Positions 15,794-24,214 of a stretch of 27,165 bases of DNA are shown here, in pieces. The DNA comes from CAVORB01 sp964395315 (GTDB taxonomy: Bacteria; Pseudomonadota; Gammaproteobacteria; Chromatiales; Chromatiaceae): contig CAYNBI010000047.1 of the NCBI GenBank assembly GCA_964395315.1, positions 1 through 27,165 on the forward strand, written 5' to 3'. Under the pieces are notes generated by a model. The model was not told where the DNA came from, did no database searches, and was given only the letters and a program-made list of their open reading frames with translations. The stretch's first letter is position 1. Each line of letters starts with the position of its first letter. A program made the translations under genes and the position numbers.

Positions 15794-16777
15794 TCAGATC
15801 TCCGACACCACCTTGTCGTAGAAGGCGATGAAATCGTCCGGCGTGCTCCCTTCGCGCCACTCGATGGCCGCGCGCGGGTGCTGGTTGAGCTGACCGGTGA
15901 TGTTGTAGGGGATCATCGGCCCCCATTCGATCTCGCGGCGCAGGGGCATGACGTAGTTCTGGATCACCTCGATGATGGGGCGCACGTCGAACTTGGGGTT
16001 GCGCAGGAAACCGAGCAGCAGCTCGGTATGACAGTTGCCGGCACCCCGCCCGAAGCCGTAGATGGTGGAGTCCACCCGGTTGCAGCCGAGGATGATGGCC
16101 TCGATGGTGTTGGCGAAAGCGAGCTGCAGGTTGTTGTGGGCGTGGATGCCGATCTCCTTGCCCGTGCCCGCCAGGGCCGCCGTGTACTTGTTGTAGAGGC
16201 GGTCGATCTGCTCGCGATAGAGATAGCCGAAGCTATCGACGATCACCATGGTGCCGGCGGGCGTGGGTGCGATGGCGTCCAACGCCGTGTCGATCTCGCT
16301 TTCACTGATGTTTGAGACCGCCATCATGTTGGCGCTCGTCTCGTAGCCCAACTCGTGGGCGTGTTGGATCATCTCCACCGCCTCCGAGACCTGATGGGCG
16401 TAGAAGGCGACGCGGATCATGGACAGCGGGCTCTCGGCCGCCGGGACCAGGTCGGTCTCCCAGTCGCTCTTGCCGGCGTCCGCCATGGCGGCGAGCTTCA
16501 ACCCCGTGCCCTCGGGATCGTGGTCGCCCACCACGCGCCGCATGTCTTCCTCGTCGCAGTGACGCCAGGGACCGAACTTCTCGCGCGGGAAGACGCGCTT
16601 CGAGTTCTTGTACCCGATCTCCATGTAGTCGATGCCGGCATCGATGCATGCCCGGTATACCGCGCCGACGAAGTCGTCGGTGAAGCGATGCGCGTTCACG
16701 AGGCCGCCATCGCGAATCGTGCAGTCGAGCACTTTCAGCTCAGGGCGGTAGGTGATCCAGGGGGCCTTTTCCGACAT
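15794..16777 (-). CDS. HMGL-like (DRE-TIM type) aldolase domain protein
   Basis: A 327-residue TIM-barrel protein related to 4-hydroxy-2-oxovalerate aldolase and the HMG-CoA lyase-like family. The metal/substrate signature LDCTIRDGG is at residues 17-25 (Arg22, Asp23), YMEIGYK follows on the second strand, and the metal-binding HAHNN is at about 212-216 with GRGAGNCHTELLL after it. These cover the catalytic elements of the superfamily. It lacks a DmpG-type communication domain and has no acetaldehyde dehydrogenase partner nearby, so the meta-cleavage pathway is unlikely. Close relatives occur as single genes annotated only as 'aldolase catalytic domain-containing'. ATG 16777 has GGAGAA about 5 nt upstream. 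It is divergent from rlmKL with 130 bp between starts. The substrate is unknown. Confidence 0.88.
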   Translation of the reverse strand: MSEKAPWITYRPELKVLDCTIRDGGLVNAHRFTDDFVGAVYRACIDAGIDYMEIGYKNSKRVFPREKFGPWRHCDEEDMRRVVGDHDPEGTGLKLAAMADAGKSDWETDLVPAAESPLSMIRVAFYAHQVSEAVEMIQHAHELGYETSANMMAVSNISESEIDTALDAIAPTPAGTMVIVDSFGYLYREQIDRLYNKYTAALAGTGKEIGIHAHNNLQLAFANTIEAIILGCNRVDSTIYGFGRGAGNCHTELLLGFLRNPKFDVRPIIEVIQNYVMPLRREIEWGPMIPYNITGQLNQHPRAAIEWREGSTPDDFIAFYDKVVSEI

Positions 16778-16907
16778 CGTTGTTCTCCGGGGGGATTGCC
16801 AAGCTCGCAATTTTGAGGGCTCGCGCTCCCAGGGGCAAGGACGCGGGCACCGCAACTGCCCGCCGTCATTGGTGTAGAGTATCGATTTACCCTCACAGCT
16901 CCGCGCC

Positions 16908-19070
16908 ATGTCCCGCTTCGCCCTCTTCGCCACCGCGGCACGCAACCTCGAATCCCTGCTCGTCGAGGAGATCCGCGGTCTCGGCATCGCCGATGCCGCC
17001 GAGACCCGGGGTGGCGTGCGCTTCGCCGGCACCCTGGCAGACGCCTACCGCGTCTGCCTGTGGTCGCGGGTGGCGAACCGGGTGCTGCTGTCGCTCGGCC
17101 GCTGCGACGCCAGCGACCCCGACGCGCTGTACGCGGGCGCTCTGGCCATCCCCTGGGAGGAGCACCTCGACCCGGGCGGGACCTTCGCGGTGCAGTTCGA
17201 CGGCTCCGGCCCCGGCATCCGCGACACCCGCTTTGGAGCGCTCAAGGTCAAGGACGCCATCGCCGACCGTTTCCGCGAGCGTCTCGGCCGCCGCCCCGAC
17301 GTGCGTCCCGAGCGTCCGGATCTTCAGATCCACGCCTACCTGCACAAGGGCGAGGCGACACTGAGCCTGGACCTCTCGGGCGAATCACTGCATCGGCGCG
17401 GCTATCGGGAACAGGGCTCCGCGGCACCGCTCAAGGAGAACCTCGCCGCCGCCATCCTGCTGCGCGCGGGCTGGGCGGACATCGCCGCGGACGGCGGTGT
17501 CCTGCTCGACCCCCTGTGCGGATCGGGGACGCTCCCGATCGAGGGCGCGCTGATCGCCGCCGACATCGCCCCCGGCCTGCTGCGCCGATACTGGGGATTC
17601 CTCGGCTGGCGGCAGCACAACGCGGCTGAGTGGCGTGGCCTGTCGCAGGAGGCCGGGGACCGCCGGGCGGCAGGGATCCAGCGGCTCGGCTCCATCCGTG
17701 GCTATGACCGGGACCCGCGCGCCATCCGCAACGCGCTCGCCAACCTGGAGCAGGCCGGCCTCGCAGGCCGGGTACATTTCGAGCGCCGCGAGCTGGCGGA
17801 CTGCACCCCGGGGCGGGAAGGCGACCAGGGGCTGCTGGTGGCCAATCCCCCGTACGGCGAACGCATGGGGGCGGAATCCGGCCTGCCCCGACTCTACGCC
17901 CTGCTCGGGGAGGTGCTCCGGCAGCGATTCCTCGGCTGGCGCGCGGCAGTGTTCACCGGCAACCCGGACCTGGGCAAGCACATGGGCCTGCGCGCCCGGC
18001 GCTTCCACAGCCTCTACAACGGCCCCATCGATTGTCGGCTGCTGCACTTCGAGATCACGCCCGAGGCGTTCGTCTCCAACCGGCCCCGCGCCCTGCCGCC
18101 GGAGGAACGCGGCGAGGGAGCGAAGATGCTTGCCAACCGTCTGGTCAAGAACGAGAAACACCTGTCCAAGTGGCGCAAGCGCGAGGGCATCAGCTGCTAC
18201 CGGCTCTACGACGCGGACCTGCCGGAGTATGCCGTCGCGGTGGACGTCTACGAAGGGGAGCGCTGCTGGGTCAACGTGCAGGAATACGAGGCCCCGAAGA
18301 GCATCGACCCGAAGAGCGCGCGCCGGCGGCTGCGCGAGGCCCTGGGCGTGATCCCGGAGGTGCTCGACGTGCCGCAGGACCAGGTCTTCTTCAAGGTCCG
18401 GCGGCAGCAGAAGGGCGCTGCCCAGTACGAGCGCCTGGCCGAGCACCGCAGGTTCTTCGAGGTCGGGGAGCACGGACTCCGTTTCCTGGTCAACTTCGAG
18501 GACTATCTCGACACCGGGCTGTTCCTCGACCATCGGGACACGCGACGGCTGGTGGGAGAGCTTGCGGCGGGCAAGCGCTTCCTCAACCTGTTCGCCTACA
18601 CCGGGACAGCCAGCGTCTACGCGGCGAGCGGCGGCGCGGTCTCCACCACCAGCGTGGACCTGTCCAACACCTACCTGGACTGGGCGCGGCGCAACCTGGC
18701 GCTCAACGGCTTCTCCGGGCCCCAGCACGAACTGATCCAGGCCGACTGCCTGCGCTGGGTCGAGCAGGCCGCCGGCCGCCGGCGCTTCGGGGTCGTCTTC
18801 CTGGACCCGCCCAGTTTTTCCACCTCCAAGCGCATGACCGCCACCCTGGATGTCCAGCGCGACCACGTGGCCCTGATCCGGGCGACGCTGCGCCTGCTGG
18901 AACCGGACGGCGTGCTGGTCTTCTCCAACAACCTGCGCCGCTTCCGCATGGAACTGGACGCCCTGTCCGATCTCGTGGTCGAGAACATCACCGCCGCGAC
19001 GCTGCCGAAGGACTTCGCGCGTAACCCGCACATCCACGGCTGTTGGAAAATCCGGATGCGACAGCCTTGA
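16908..19070 (+). CDS. rlmL: bifunctional 23S rRNA methyltransferase RlmKL
   Basis: A 720-residue fusion of RlmL and RlmK. In E. coli the N-terminal half makes m2G2445 and the C-terminal half m7G2069 in 23S rRNA. Visible order: N-terminal ferredoxin-like/THUMP region (about 1-155), RlmL methyltransferase with SAM loop DPLCGSGT at 201-208 and catalytic NPPYGER at 313-319, a linker, then RlmK with NLFAYTGT at 560-567, VDLSNTYLDWARRNLALNG and DPPSFS at 633-638. All key residues are present and the length is normal for the fusion. It starts with MSRFALFATAARNLESLL, as family members do. No strong ribosome binding site precedes ATG 16908. The lipoprotein gene starts within its stop codon, so the two are probably transcribed together. 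Confidence 0.97.
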   Translation: MSRFALFATAARNLESLLVEEIRGLGIADAAETRGGVRFAGTLADAYRVCLWSRVANRVLLSLGRCDASDPDALYAGALAIPWEEHLDPGGTFAVQFDGSGPGIRDTRFGALKVKDAIADRFRERLGRRPDVRPERPDLQIHAYLHKGEATLSLDLSGESLHRRGYREQGSAAPLKENLAAAILLRAGWADIAADGGVLLDPLCGSGTLPIEGALIAADIAPGLLRRYWGFLGWRQHNAAEWRGLSQEAGDRRAAGIQRLGSIRGYDRDPRAIRNALANLEQAGLAGRVHFERRELADCTPGREGDQGLLVANPPYGERMGAESGLPRLYALLGEVLRQRFLGWRAAVFTGNPDLGKHMGLRARRFHSLYNGPIDCRLLHFEITPEAFVSNRPRALPPEERGEGAKMLANRLVKNEKHLSKWRKREGISCYRLYDADLPEYAVAVDVYEGERCWVNVQEYEAPKSIDPKSARRRLREALGVIPEVLDVPQDQVFFKVRRQQKGAAQYERLAEHRRFFEVGEHGLRFLVNFEDYLDTGLFLDHRDTRRLVGELAAGKRFLNLFAYTGTASVYAASGGAVSTTSVDLSNTYLDWARRNLALNGFSGPQHELIQADCLRWVEQAAGRRRFGVVFLDPPSFSTSKRMTATLDVQRDHVALIRATLRLLEPDGVLVFSNNLRRFRMELDALSDLVVENITAATLPKDFARNPHIHGCWKIRMRQP

Positions 19071-20101
19071 AGCTGGTCCTCCTGATCCCCTGCGCGATGG
19101 TCGCCCTGGCCGGCTGCGCATCGCCGCCTCCGGTCGAGACGCAGAGACCGGCCGCACCGGTTCCGCAAGTCCCGGCGGATACCTGGCACATGCTCGACAC
19201 GGACGTCTGGATCGCCTCCCGCGACGCGAAGCTGGCGGCGGATGCCTACGCCGGAGCCGCTCTGAGCGACTGGATGGCCCGCGTGCGCAAGCGGACGGAG
19301 CGGGACTTCGTCCCCTGGTACACGAGCTTCGGCACCCAGCAGTGGCTCTCCGTCAAGGCCGGGTGGTACGGCCTGAGCGACCCCGAACGCGGCGACGCAG
19401 CGGCGAAGCAGCTCGCCGAGTATCTGCGGGAGCAGTTCTACGAGCGCGTGCTGGAACCCGTCTCGCGGGATCTGGACCCGCAGTCGATCAGGGAACGGTC
19501 CGCGGCCCTCTATGTTCGGGACCTGGACACCGCGATCAAGGATTTGCCGCACCGCTACCGGCTCCCCGAGAGCGCGTTTCAGGCAAGGCTCGGGCGCATC
19601 ACCGCGATCCGGCTGCGGTCGGTCCCTGGATACAGGGTCTCCCTCGCCGAGCTGGTCGCGGCCGGGGACCCGAACGGAATACCCGGTTACGCCGCGCTCC
19701 TGCGGCGCACCCGACCCGACGACGGGGGCTCTGGACTCTCCGCCGAGCTGTTTCGGCCCGTCACCAGCGCCAATGCGGACAAGCTGGGCGACCAGATCGC
19801 GCTGCGCGGCGGCGCGAGTATCGCCGGGCTGGCGTTGGGGGGCGCCCCGGGGATCCTGCTCTCCCTCGGCGTGTCCGGCTGGCAGGCGATGGAGCACGAG
19901 AACCGAAAGCCGGCGCTGGAGGCGGAGCTGAGGACCCACTTGAACCCCGCGCTGGATGAGATGTGGCGCTTCCTCGCGCACGACCCCTACGGCGGCGTGC
20001 TGGCGCCCGTCGATCACATGAGCGCGCAGATCGAGAACGGCCTGCTAAGCGACGCGATCATGGCCGAGCAGCGGGCAGCCGACCACGTGGATGTGTTCTG
20101 A
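19067..20101 (+). CDS. predicted lipoprotein of unknown function
   Basis: A 344-residue unassigned lipoprotein. The best start is TTG 19067, overlapping the rlmKL stop as TTGA; it gives a short signal peptide LKLVLLIPCAMVALAGC with lipobox LAGC and lipidated Cys17. An alternative TTG at 19043 gives a longer signal. After a Pro-rich linker (PPPVETQRPAAPVPQVP) comes an alpha-helical domain with WIASRDAKLAADAYAGAALSDWMARV and RKRTERDFVPWYTSFGTQQWLSVKAGWY. A glycine-rich hydrophobic stretch near residues 250-275 (GGASIAGLALGGAPGILLSLGVSG) could be membrane-inserting. Helical content with a Trp-rich N-terminal part is all I can describe; no family recognised. It likely sits in a membrane facing the periplasm. 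The location behind an rRNA methyltransferase gene gives no functional clue. Confidence 0.8.
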   Translation: MKLVLLIPCAMVALAGCASPPPVETQRPAAPVPQVPADTWHMLDTDVWIASRDAKLAADAYAGAALSDWMARVRKRTERDFVPWYTSFGTQQWLSVKAGWYGLSDPERGDAAAKQLAEYLREQFYERVLEPVSRDLDPQSIRERSAALYVRDLDTAIKDLPHRYRLPESAFQARLGRITAIRLRSVPGYRVSLAELVAAGDPNGIPGYAALLRRTRPDDGGSGLSAELFRPVTSANADKLGDQIALRGGASIAGLALGGAPGILLSLGVSGWQAMEHENRKPALEAELRTHLNPALDEMWRFLAHDPYGGVLAPVDHMSAQIENGLLSDAIMAEQRAADHVDVF

Positions 20102-20104
20102 ACC

Positions 20105-20134
20105 GCGCGGACAAGGGCATTGCCCGTGCCGCGC
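20105..20134 (+). terminator. hairpin after the lipoprotein gene
   Basis: GCGCGG (20105-20110) pairs with CCGCGC (20129-20134), with an inner GGGC/GCCC pairing between. It begins 3 nt after the lipoprotein stop. No T-tract follows, so terminator function is tentative. Confidence 0.4.
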
Positions 20135-20262
20135 TCCAACCCCGCAGGCGGAATACCACAGAAACTCGAAAAGATTTTGTCCTAGACATTTCGGTTTATG
20201 CGCCCATCTCGTGATCACGGGCAATACACTGCTCGGTTATTGATCAGACAGGAGCACAGACC

Positions 20263-20553
20263 ATGAAGACGCTTTTGACCGCAGTCTCCGCTTCCTTCTT
20301 CTCCCTGACCGTTAGCGCTGCCGACATCTACCAGGACCTCGGGCACGGCAATCCGGATCTGCCGGTGAAGCGCGCCATGACCGACGAGTACGTCGGCACA
20401 CAGCCCGGTGTCGGCGATAGCTTCGACCGCTATCACGGCCTCGCCGACGGCAATCCCGACCTCTTCAAGCGAAGCGGCCCGATCGCAGCGGATACCAGCG
20501 CGGGCACCAGCGAGAACGTCAAGCCATACGTAGGTCCCGGCGTACGCTTCTGA
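20263..20553 (+). CDS. small exported protein with duplicated GNPDL motif
   Basis: A 96-residue protein. A signal peptide (MKTLLTAVSASFFSLTVSA) with probable cleavage near residue 19 or 20 is clear. The mature 76 residues hold two copies of one 13-residue pattern: DIYQDLGHGNPDL at 21-33 and DRYHGLADGNPDL at 55-67, consensus D-x-Y-x-x-L-x-x-G-N-P-D-L, 34 residues apart. The remainder is polar and low in complexity, with no Cys. It is probably a small periplasmic or secreted protein; the function is unknown. Start ATG 20263 has AGGAG 8 nt before it. It stands alone, with a 161-bp leader region that holds a small palindrome (CGTGATCACG at 20209-20218) but no convincing promoter. A strong hairpin follows the stop. 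Confidence 0.8.
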   Translation: MKTLLTAVSASFFSLTVSAADIYQDLGHGNPDLPVKRAMTDEYVGTQPGVGDSFDRYHGLADGNPDLFKRSGPIAADTSAGTSENVKPYVGPGVRF

Positions 20554-20566
20554 CCAGGCTCGCCGC

Positions 20567-20589
20567 ACGCGGGGCCTCGTGCCCCGCGT
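20567..20589. terminator. strong GC-rich hairpin between convergent genes
   Basis: ACGCGGGGC (20567-20575) and GCCCCGCGT (20581-20589) form a perfect 9-bp stem with a 5-nt loop, 14 nt after the GNPDL-protein stop and 75 bp beyond the lplT-aas stop on the other strand. It lacks a T-tract on either side. It may serve both converging transcripts. Confidence 0.5.
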
Positions 20590-20663
20590 CCTCGAAGCCA
20601 AGCGGGCCTATCCCGCAAATACCGGCCGTTGGTGAAATCGGTCTCCCGAGCTGGGAAATTCGG

Positions 20664-23600
20664 CTAGGCCATTAGCGCCAGACGTTTAGCACCGGCGAAG
20701 TCCGTCTTACCGCTCCCGAGCTTCGGCACCTGCTCCACCGGCCGGATCTCCGCCGGTACGGTGAGGGGGTTGAGGCCGGCATCCACCAGCGCCTTGCGCA
20801 GCCCGTCCGGGTCGAGGTCACCGGCGATCAGTAGGATGACTCGCTCGCCTTTCTTCTCGTCCGGAAGATTGACCGCAACCATCTCGCGCTCCGGTTCTCC
20901 CAAAACACGCCGCACCTGCTCCTCGACCTGGGTCAGGCTGATCATCTCGCCGCCGAGCTTGGCGAAGCGCGAGTAACGATCGACGATGGTGAGGAAGCCG
21001 TCGGCGTCCAGGTGACCCTTGTCGCCGGTCCTGTACCAGCGCTGACCGTCGAGCTCGACGATGGCAGCGGAGGTCTTCTCCGGGTCCTTCAGATAGCCCT
21101 TCATCACCTGCACGCCGCCGATCAGAATCAGCCCGTCCTCGCCCGCTGGCAAAGTATCCAGGCTCACCGGGTCTACGATGCGGAAGCTGGTGCCCGGCAG
21201 GGGCATGCCGACGGTGCCCGGCTTGTTGCCGATCTGCACCCGCCAATCATCCGTGTTCAGCGCATCGGGCAGATTGCAGCTCGCCACGGGGGTGGTCTCG
21301 GTGGCGCCGTAACCCTCGAAGATGGACTTCTGGAACTTGAGCGCGAAGGCCTCGCGCACGTCCGGGCTCAGGCGCTCGGCGCCCGCCACCACGTTGCGCA
21401 GGGACTCCAGCATCATCGGGTGGACCTTGCGGTTGCGGGTGTAGAGCCGCAGGAAGGTCGAGGTGCTGCAGAGGAAGGTCGCGCGGTGGCGGGCAATCGC
21501 CTTGGCGCAACCCAGGGCGTCGGTAGGGTCGGGGTGGCAGACCATGGGGACACCTTCGACCAGGGGCATGAAGGTGGTCACCGTCAACCCGAAGGCGTGG
21601 AACAGCGGCAGGTTGGCCATGATCACGTCGCTCGCCTCGGTGTTGAGCACGTCCGAGGTCTGGCGCACGTTGGCCATGATGTTGCGGTGGGTCAGCTCCA
21701 CACCCTTCGGCGTCCCCTCGCTGCCGCTGGAGAAGAGGATAGCGGCCGTGTCCTCCGGGCTGGCGCGGTGGCCGAACAGCGACAGCGCCCAGGACACCGG
21801 CAGCAGTTCCGCGAGCACCAGCGTCGACAGGCCTTCCACCTTGCCGATCCGCTCCTTGATGTCTTCCATATGGTGCATCGCAACGCCGTCGAACACACCG
21901 GCGAAATCGATCCCCCTGCCCTCCAGCTTCTTCAGGAAACGGCTCGAGGTGACGACGTTGCGGATACCGGCCTTCTCGATCCCGGCGCGCAGCGCCTCGC
22001 GGCTCGCGGTGTAGTTAAGGTTGACCACGGCCTTGCCGGTCAGCAGCGCTGCCATGTTGGCGATGGCCCCGGCGCTGCTGGCGGGCATCAGCACGCCCAG
22101 GTTCGGCTCCGCGCCCATGCGCCGGATGCGCCGCGCGAACAGGAGCACGGCCGTTACGAAGCGGCGGTTGCTCAGCGAGGTCCCAACGGAGTCGGCCACG
22201 CACAGCGCCCCCAAGCGCCGCTTGGCGGCCCTGAGCCAGGCCTCCGGCAAGGTCGGGAGATCCCGCGCATGGGTCTGCCAGGAGCTCACCGAGAGCTCGA
22301 ACACCGCTTGCTTGACCCGCTCCGCGTTCGCGTCCTTGGGCAAGGTCGCGCCGAATGCGACCACCACGTCTCTCGCACGCCCGCCGCCGCGGGCCTCCCT
22401 GAGCTTCGCGCTCGCGTAGGAAAAGGCGGTGCCCCACAGTCCGCGCAGGTAGAAGGGGAGGATGACGCCATCCTCCACCCGCTCGGCCGCGATCTCGAAG
22501 CCCTTTTTGAACTCCCCGAGCTGGCCGTTGCGACTGATGGCGCCCTCCGGGAACAGGCACACCACCTCGCCCTGGTTCACCAGCTCGGCGATGGTCTCCA
22601 GCGCCCGCTTGCTCTGGCCGCCGGAGATCGGCACAACGCCGAAGAAATCCAGGAACCAGCGCAGGTACCACTTCTCGTAGAAGGCCCGGTACATCACGAA
22701 GCGCACCGGCCGCGGGCTCGCCATCTGCACCATGGCCCAGTCGAGCCAGCTGATGTGGTTGCCGAGCATGAGCACGCCACCCTCGGCGGGCATGTTCCTG
22801 AGCCCGATCACCTCCAACCGGTAGCGCACGGCGATGATGCGCGCCACCACGAAACGCACCAGGGATTGCGGCAGCTTGTAGACGGTGTATACGGCGCCGG
22901 CCAGGGCGATCAGTCCCAGGACCTGGATGATGAGCACGCTGCCGCTCGCGAGCAGGGCCGCCAGCACCGTAAGCCCGAGGAAACCGAGCATCACCAGGTT
23001 CTGGACGAAATTGTTGGCGGCCAGGATGCGGCCCAGCCCCTGGTCGCCCGCATTGAACTGGATCAGGGCGTTCAGCGGCACCAGGAAGAAGCCCCCCAGC
23101 ATGCCGATCATCAGGAAGTTGAGCGCGTGGGCCCAGGCCGACGGCAGACCGGGCAGCAGGAACAGTCCGAGGGCGATGCCGAGGGCTCCGATGGGGATCA
23201 AGCCGGTCTCGATATGGCTGCGCGAGACCCTGCCGGCGATGACCGAGCCGAGGATGATGCCGATACCCGAGCAGGCCATGGCGCCCTGGATCACCACGGT
23301 GTTGGTTTCCCCCAGGGTCTCCTTGGCGAAGGCGGGGAAGGCCGCCACCATCACCTGGGAGATGCCCCAGAACACCGAAAGGCCGACGATGGAGAGCCAG
23401 ATCACTTGGTTGCCGTAGGCCTCGCCCAGGTTCTGCGCCAGGTAGCGCCCGCGGCGGTAGCTCGCCCAGTCGAAGCGCATCTCATCGGCCGGCGGGCGCT
23501 TTTCCGGAAGCCGGTAGGCAAGTGCGAGCTCGATCAGGGAGAAGCCGACCAGGAACCAGCCGACAGGGGCGATCAGGCCCATGATCTCCCCGGGGCCGCC

Positions 23601-24113
23601 CCACTCGCGGCCAGCGAGGAAGCGCTCGAACAGCACCGAGAAGAAGAAGATACCGGCTAGGATGGCGGTGGTGACCGTCGCCTGCACCACGCCGTTGGCG
23701 GTGGCCAGCGCCTCCTTGCCGACCACCTCCTTGATGTAACCGTACTTGGCCGGAGAATAGATCGCGCTCTGCATGGCGAGCAGAAAGGTCATCGCAAACG
23801 CGGGCCAAAACCAGCCGAGGTAGTAAAAGGCCGTGATCGCGAGCGTCAGACCCACCGCGGCCCAGGCGCTCACCCGCATCACCCGGTTCTTTGGAAACCG
23901 GTCCGCCAGGTAGCCCGAGGGAGAGAACAGGAGCACGAAGGGCAGCAGGATCAGGGAGTTGACGATCGCGGTCAGGACGATCTGGACGTCGCCGTCGTAG
24001 GCCTTGAACAGGGTGTTCTGGATGATGATCTTGTGCCCCAGGTCGACGAAGGCGTTGAGAAAGACCATCGCCACGAAGGGCAGGAAACCAGCAATGCGGA
24101 AGAGCTGCGTCAT
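20664..24113 (-). CDS. aas: LplT-Aas fusion: lysophospholipid transporter / acyltransferase / acyl-ACP synthetase
   Basis: A 1149-residue three-part protein for membrane phospholipid repair. Residues 1 to about 410 are a 12-helix MFS transporter of the LplT type (FNAFVDLGHK-like start, FSPSGYLADRFPKNR, YSPAKYGYIKE), which flips lysophospholipid inward. About 430-625 is a PlsC-type acyltransferase with the catalytic H453xxxxD458 in NHISWLD and FPEGAISRNG. About 660-1149 is an AMP-forming acyl-ACP synthetase with FSSGSEGTPKG at 794-804, a GYGATETTPV motif and catalytic Lys1136 in LGSGKTDF. In E. coli these are two proteins, LplT and Aas; the single-chain form occurs in many other bacteria. All catalytic residues seen are intact. 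It should be an inner-membrane protein. It is monocistronic and has a good promoter upstream. Confidence 0.96.
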   Translation of the reverse strand: MTQLFRIAGFLPFVAMVFLNAFVDLGHKIIIQNTLFKAYDGDVQIVLTAIVNSLILLPFVLLFSPSGYLADRFPKNRVMRVSAWAAVGLTLAITAFYYLGWFWPAFAMTFLLAMQSAIYSPAKYGYIKEVVGKEALATANGVVQATVTTAILAGIFFFSVLFERFLAGREWGGPGEIMGLIAPVGWFLVGFSLIELALAYRLPEKRPPADEMRFDWASYRRGRYLAQNLGEAYGNQVIWLSIVGLSVFWGISQVMVAAFPAFAKETLGETNTVVIQGAMACSGIGIILGSVIAGRVSRSHIETGLIPIGALGIALGLFLLPGLPSAWAHALNFLMIGMLGGFFLVPLNALIQFNAGDQGLGRILAANNFVQNLVMLGFLGLTVLAALLASGSVLIIQVLGLIALAGAVYTVYKLPQSLVRFVVARIIAVRYRLEVIGLRNMPAEGGVLMLGNHISWLDWAMVQMASPRPVRFVMYRAFYEKWYLRWFLDFFGVVPISGGQSKRALETIAELVNQGEVVCLFPEGAISRNGQLGEFKKGFEIAAERVEDGVILPFYLRGLWGTAFSYASAKLREARGGGRARDVVVAFGATLPKDANAERVKQAVFELSVSSWQTHARDLPTLPEAWLRAAKRRLGALCVADSVGTSLSNRRFVTAVLLFARRIRRMGAEPNLGVLMPASSAGAIANMAALLTGKAVVNLNYTASREALRAGIEKAGIRNVVTSSRFLKKLEGRGIDFAGVFDGVAMHHMEDIKERIGKVEGLSTLVLAELLPVSWALSLFGHRASPEDTAAILFSSGSEGTPKGVELTHRNIMANVRQTSDVLNTEASDVIMANLPLFHAFGLTVTTFMPLVEGVPMVCHPDPTDALGCAKAIARHRATFLCSTSTFLRLYTRNRKVHPMMLESLRNVVAGAERLSPDVREAFALKFQKSIFEGYGATETTPVASCNLPDALNTDDWRVQIGNKPGTVGMPLPGTSFRIVDPVSLDTLPAGEDGLILIGGVQVMKGYLKDPEKTSAAIVELDGQRWYRTGDKGHLDADGFLTIVDRYSRFAKLGGEMISLTQVEEQVRRVLGEPEREMVAVNLPDEKKGERVILLIAGDLDPDGLRKALVDAGLNPLTVPAEIRPVEQVPKLGSGKTDFAGAKRLALMA

Positions 24114-24173
24114 TGTGTCGGTTACCAGCGATATTGAAGCCAGATTTTTTGAATGTCTGGCAAGCTTATATCA

Positions 24174-24201
24174 GTTATAGGAAAAACTAATTCGTTAACA
24201 A
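24174..24201 (-). promoter_or_regulatory. sigma-70 promoter for lplT-aas
   Basis: On the minus strand TTGTTA (24201-24196) and TATAAC (24179-24174) are 16 bp apart, matching four and five of six consensus bases. Transcription would start near 24167, giving a leader of about 54 nt that contains the GCCAGA/TCTGGC hairpin. Confidence 0.6.
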
Positions 24202-24205
24202 AATC

Positions 24206-24214
24206 TGTGGATAA
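24206..24214 (-). promoter_or_regulatory. consensus DnaA box
   Basis: TTATCCACA on the minus strand (TGTGGATAA on plus) is a perfect match to the 9-bp DnaA box. It sits 4 bp upstream of the -35 element of the lplT-aas promoter, inside the AT-rich island. Only one perfect box is visible, so an origin of replication is not supported. Confidence 0.5.

Noticed and set aside
13860..15821. Long plus-strand open frame of 653 codons over alaC, the Mth938 gene and the following hypothetical
   Set aside because: It lies antisense to or out of frame with genes that have clear family motifs; its translation is Arg/Pro/Gly-rich with no domain. Long shadow frames are expected at this GC content.
17385..19157. 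Minus-strand open frame of 590 codons opposite rlmKL
   Set aside because: Antisense to a gene with all RlmKL motifs; low-complexity translation without domains.
21012..23660. Plus-strand open frame of 882 codons opposite lplT-aas
   Set aside because: Antisense shadow of an intact three-domain gene; the composition is His/Gly/Gln-rich and shows no family pattern.
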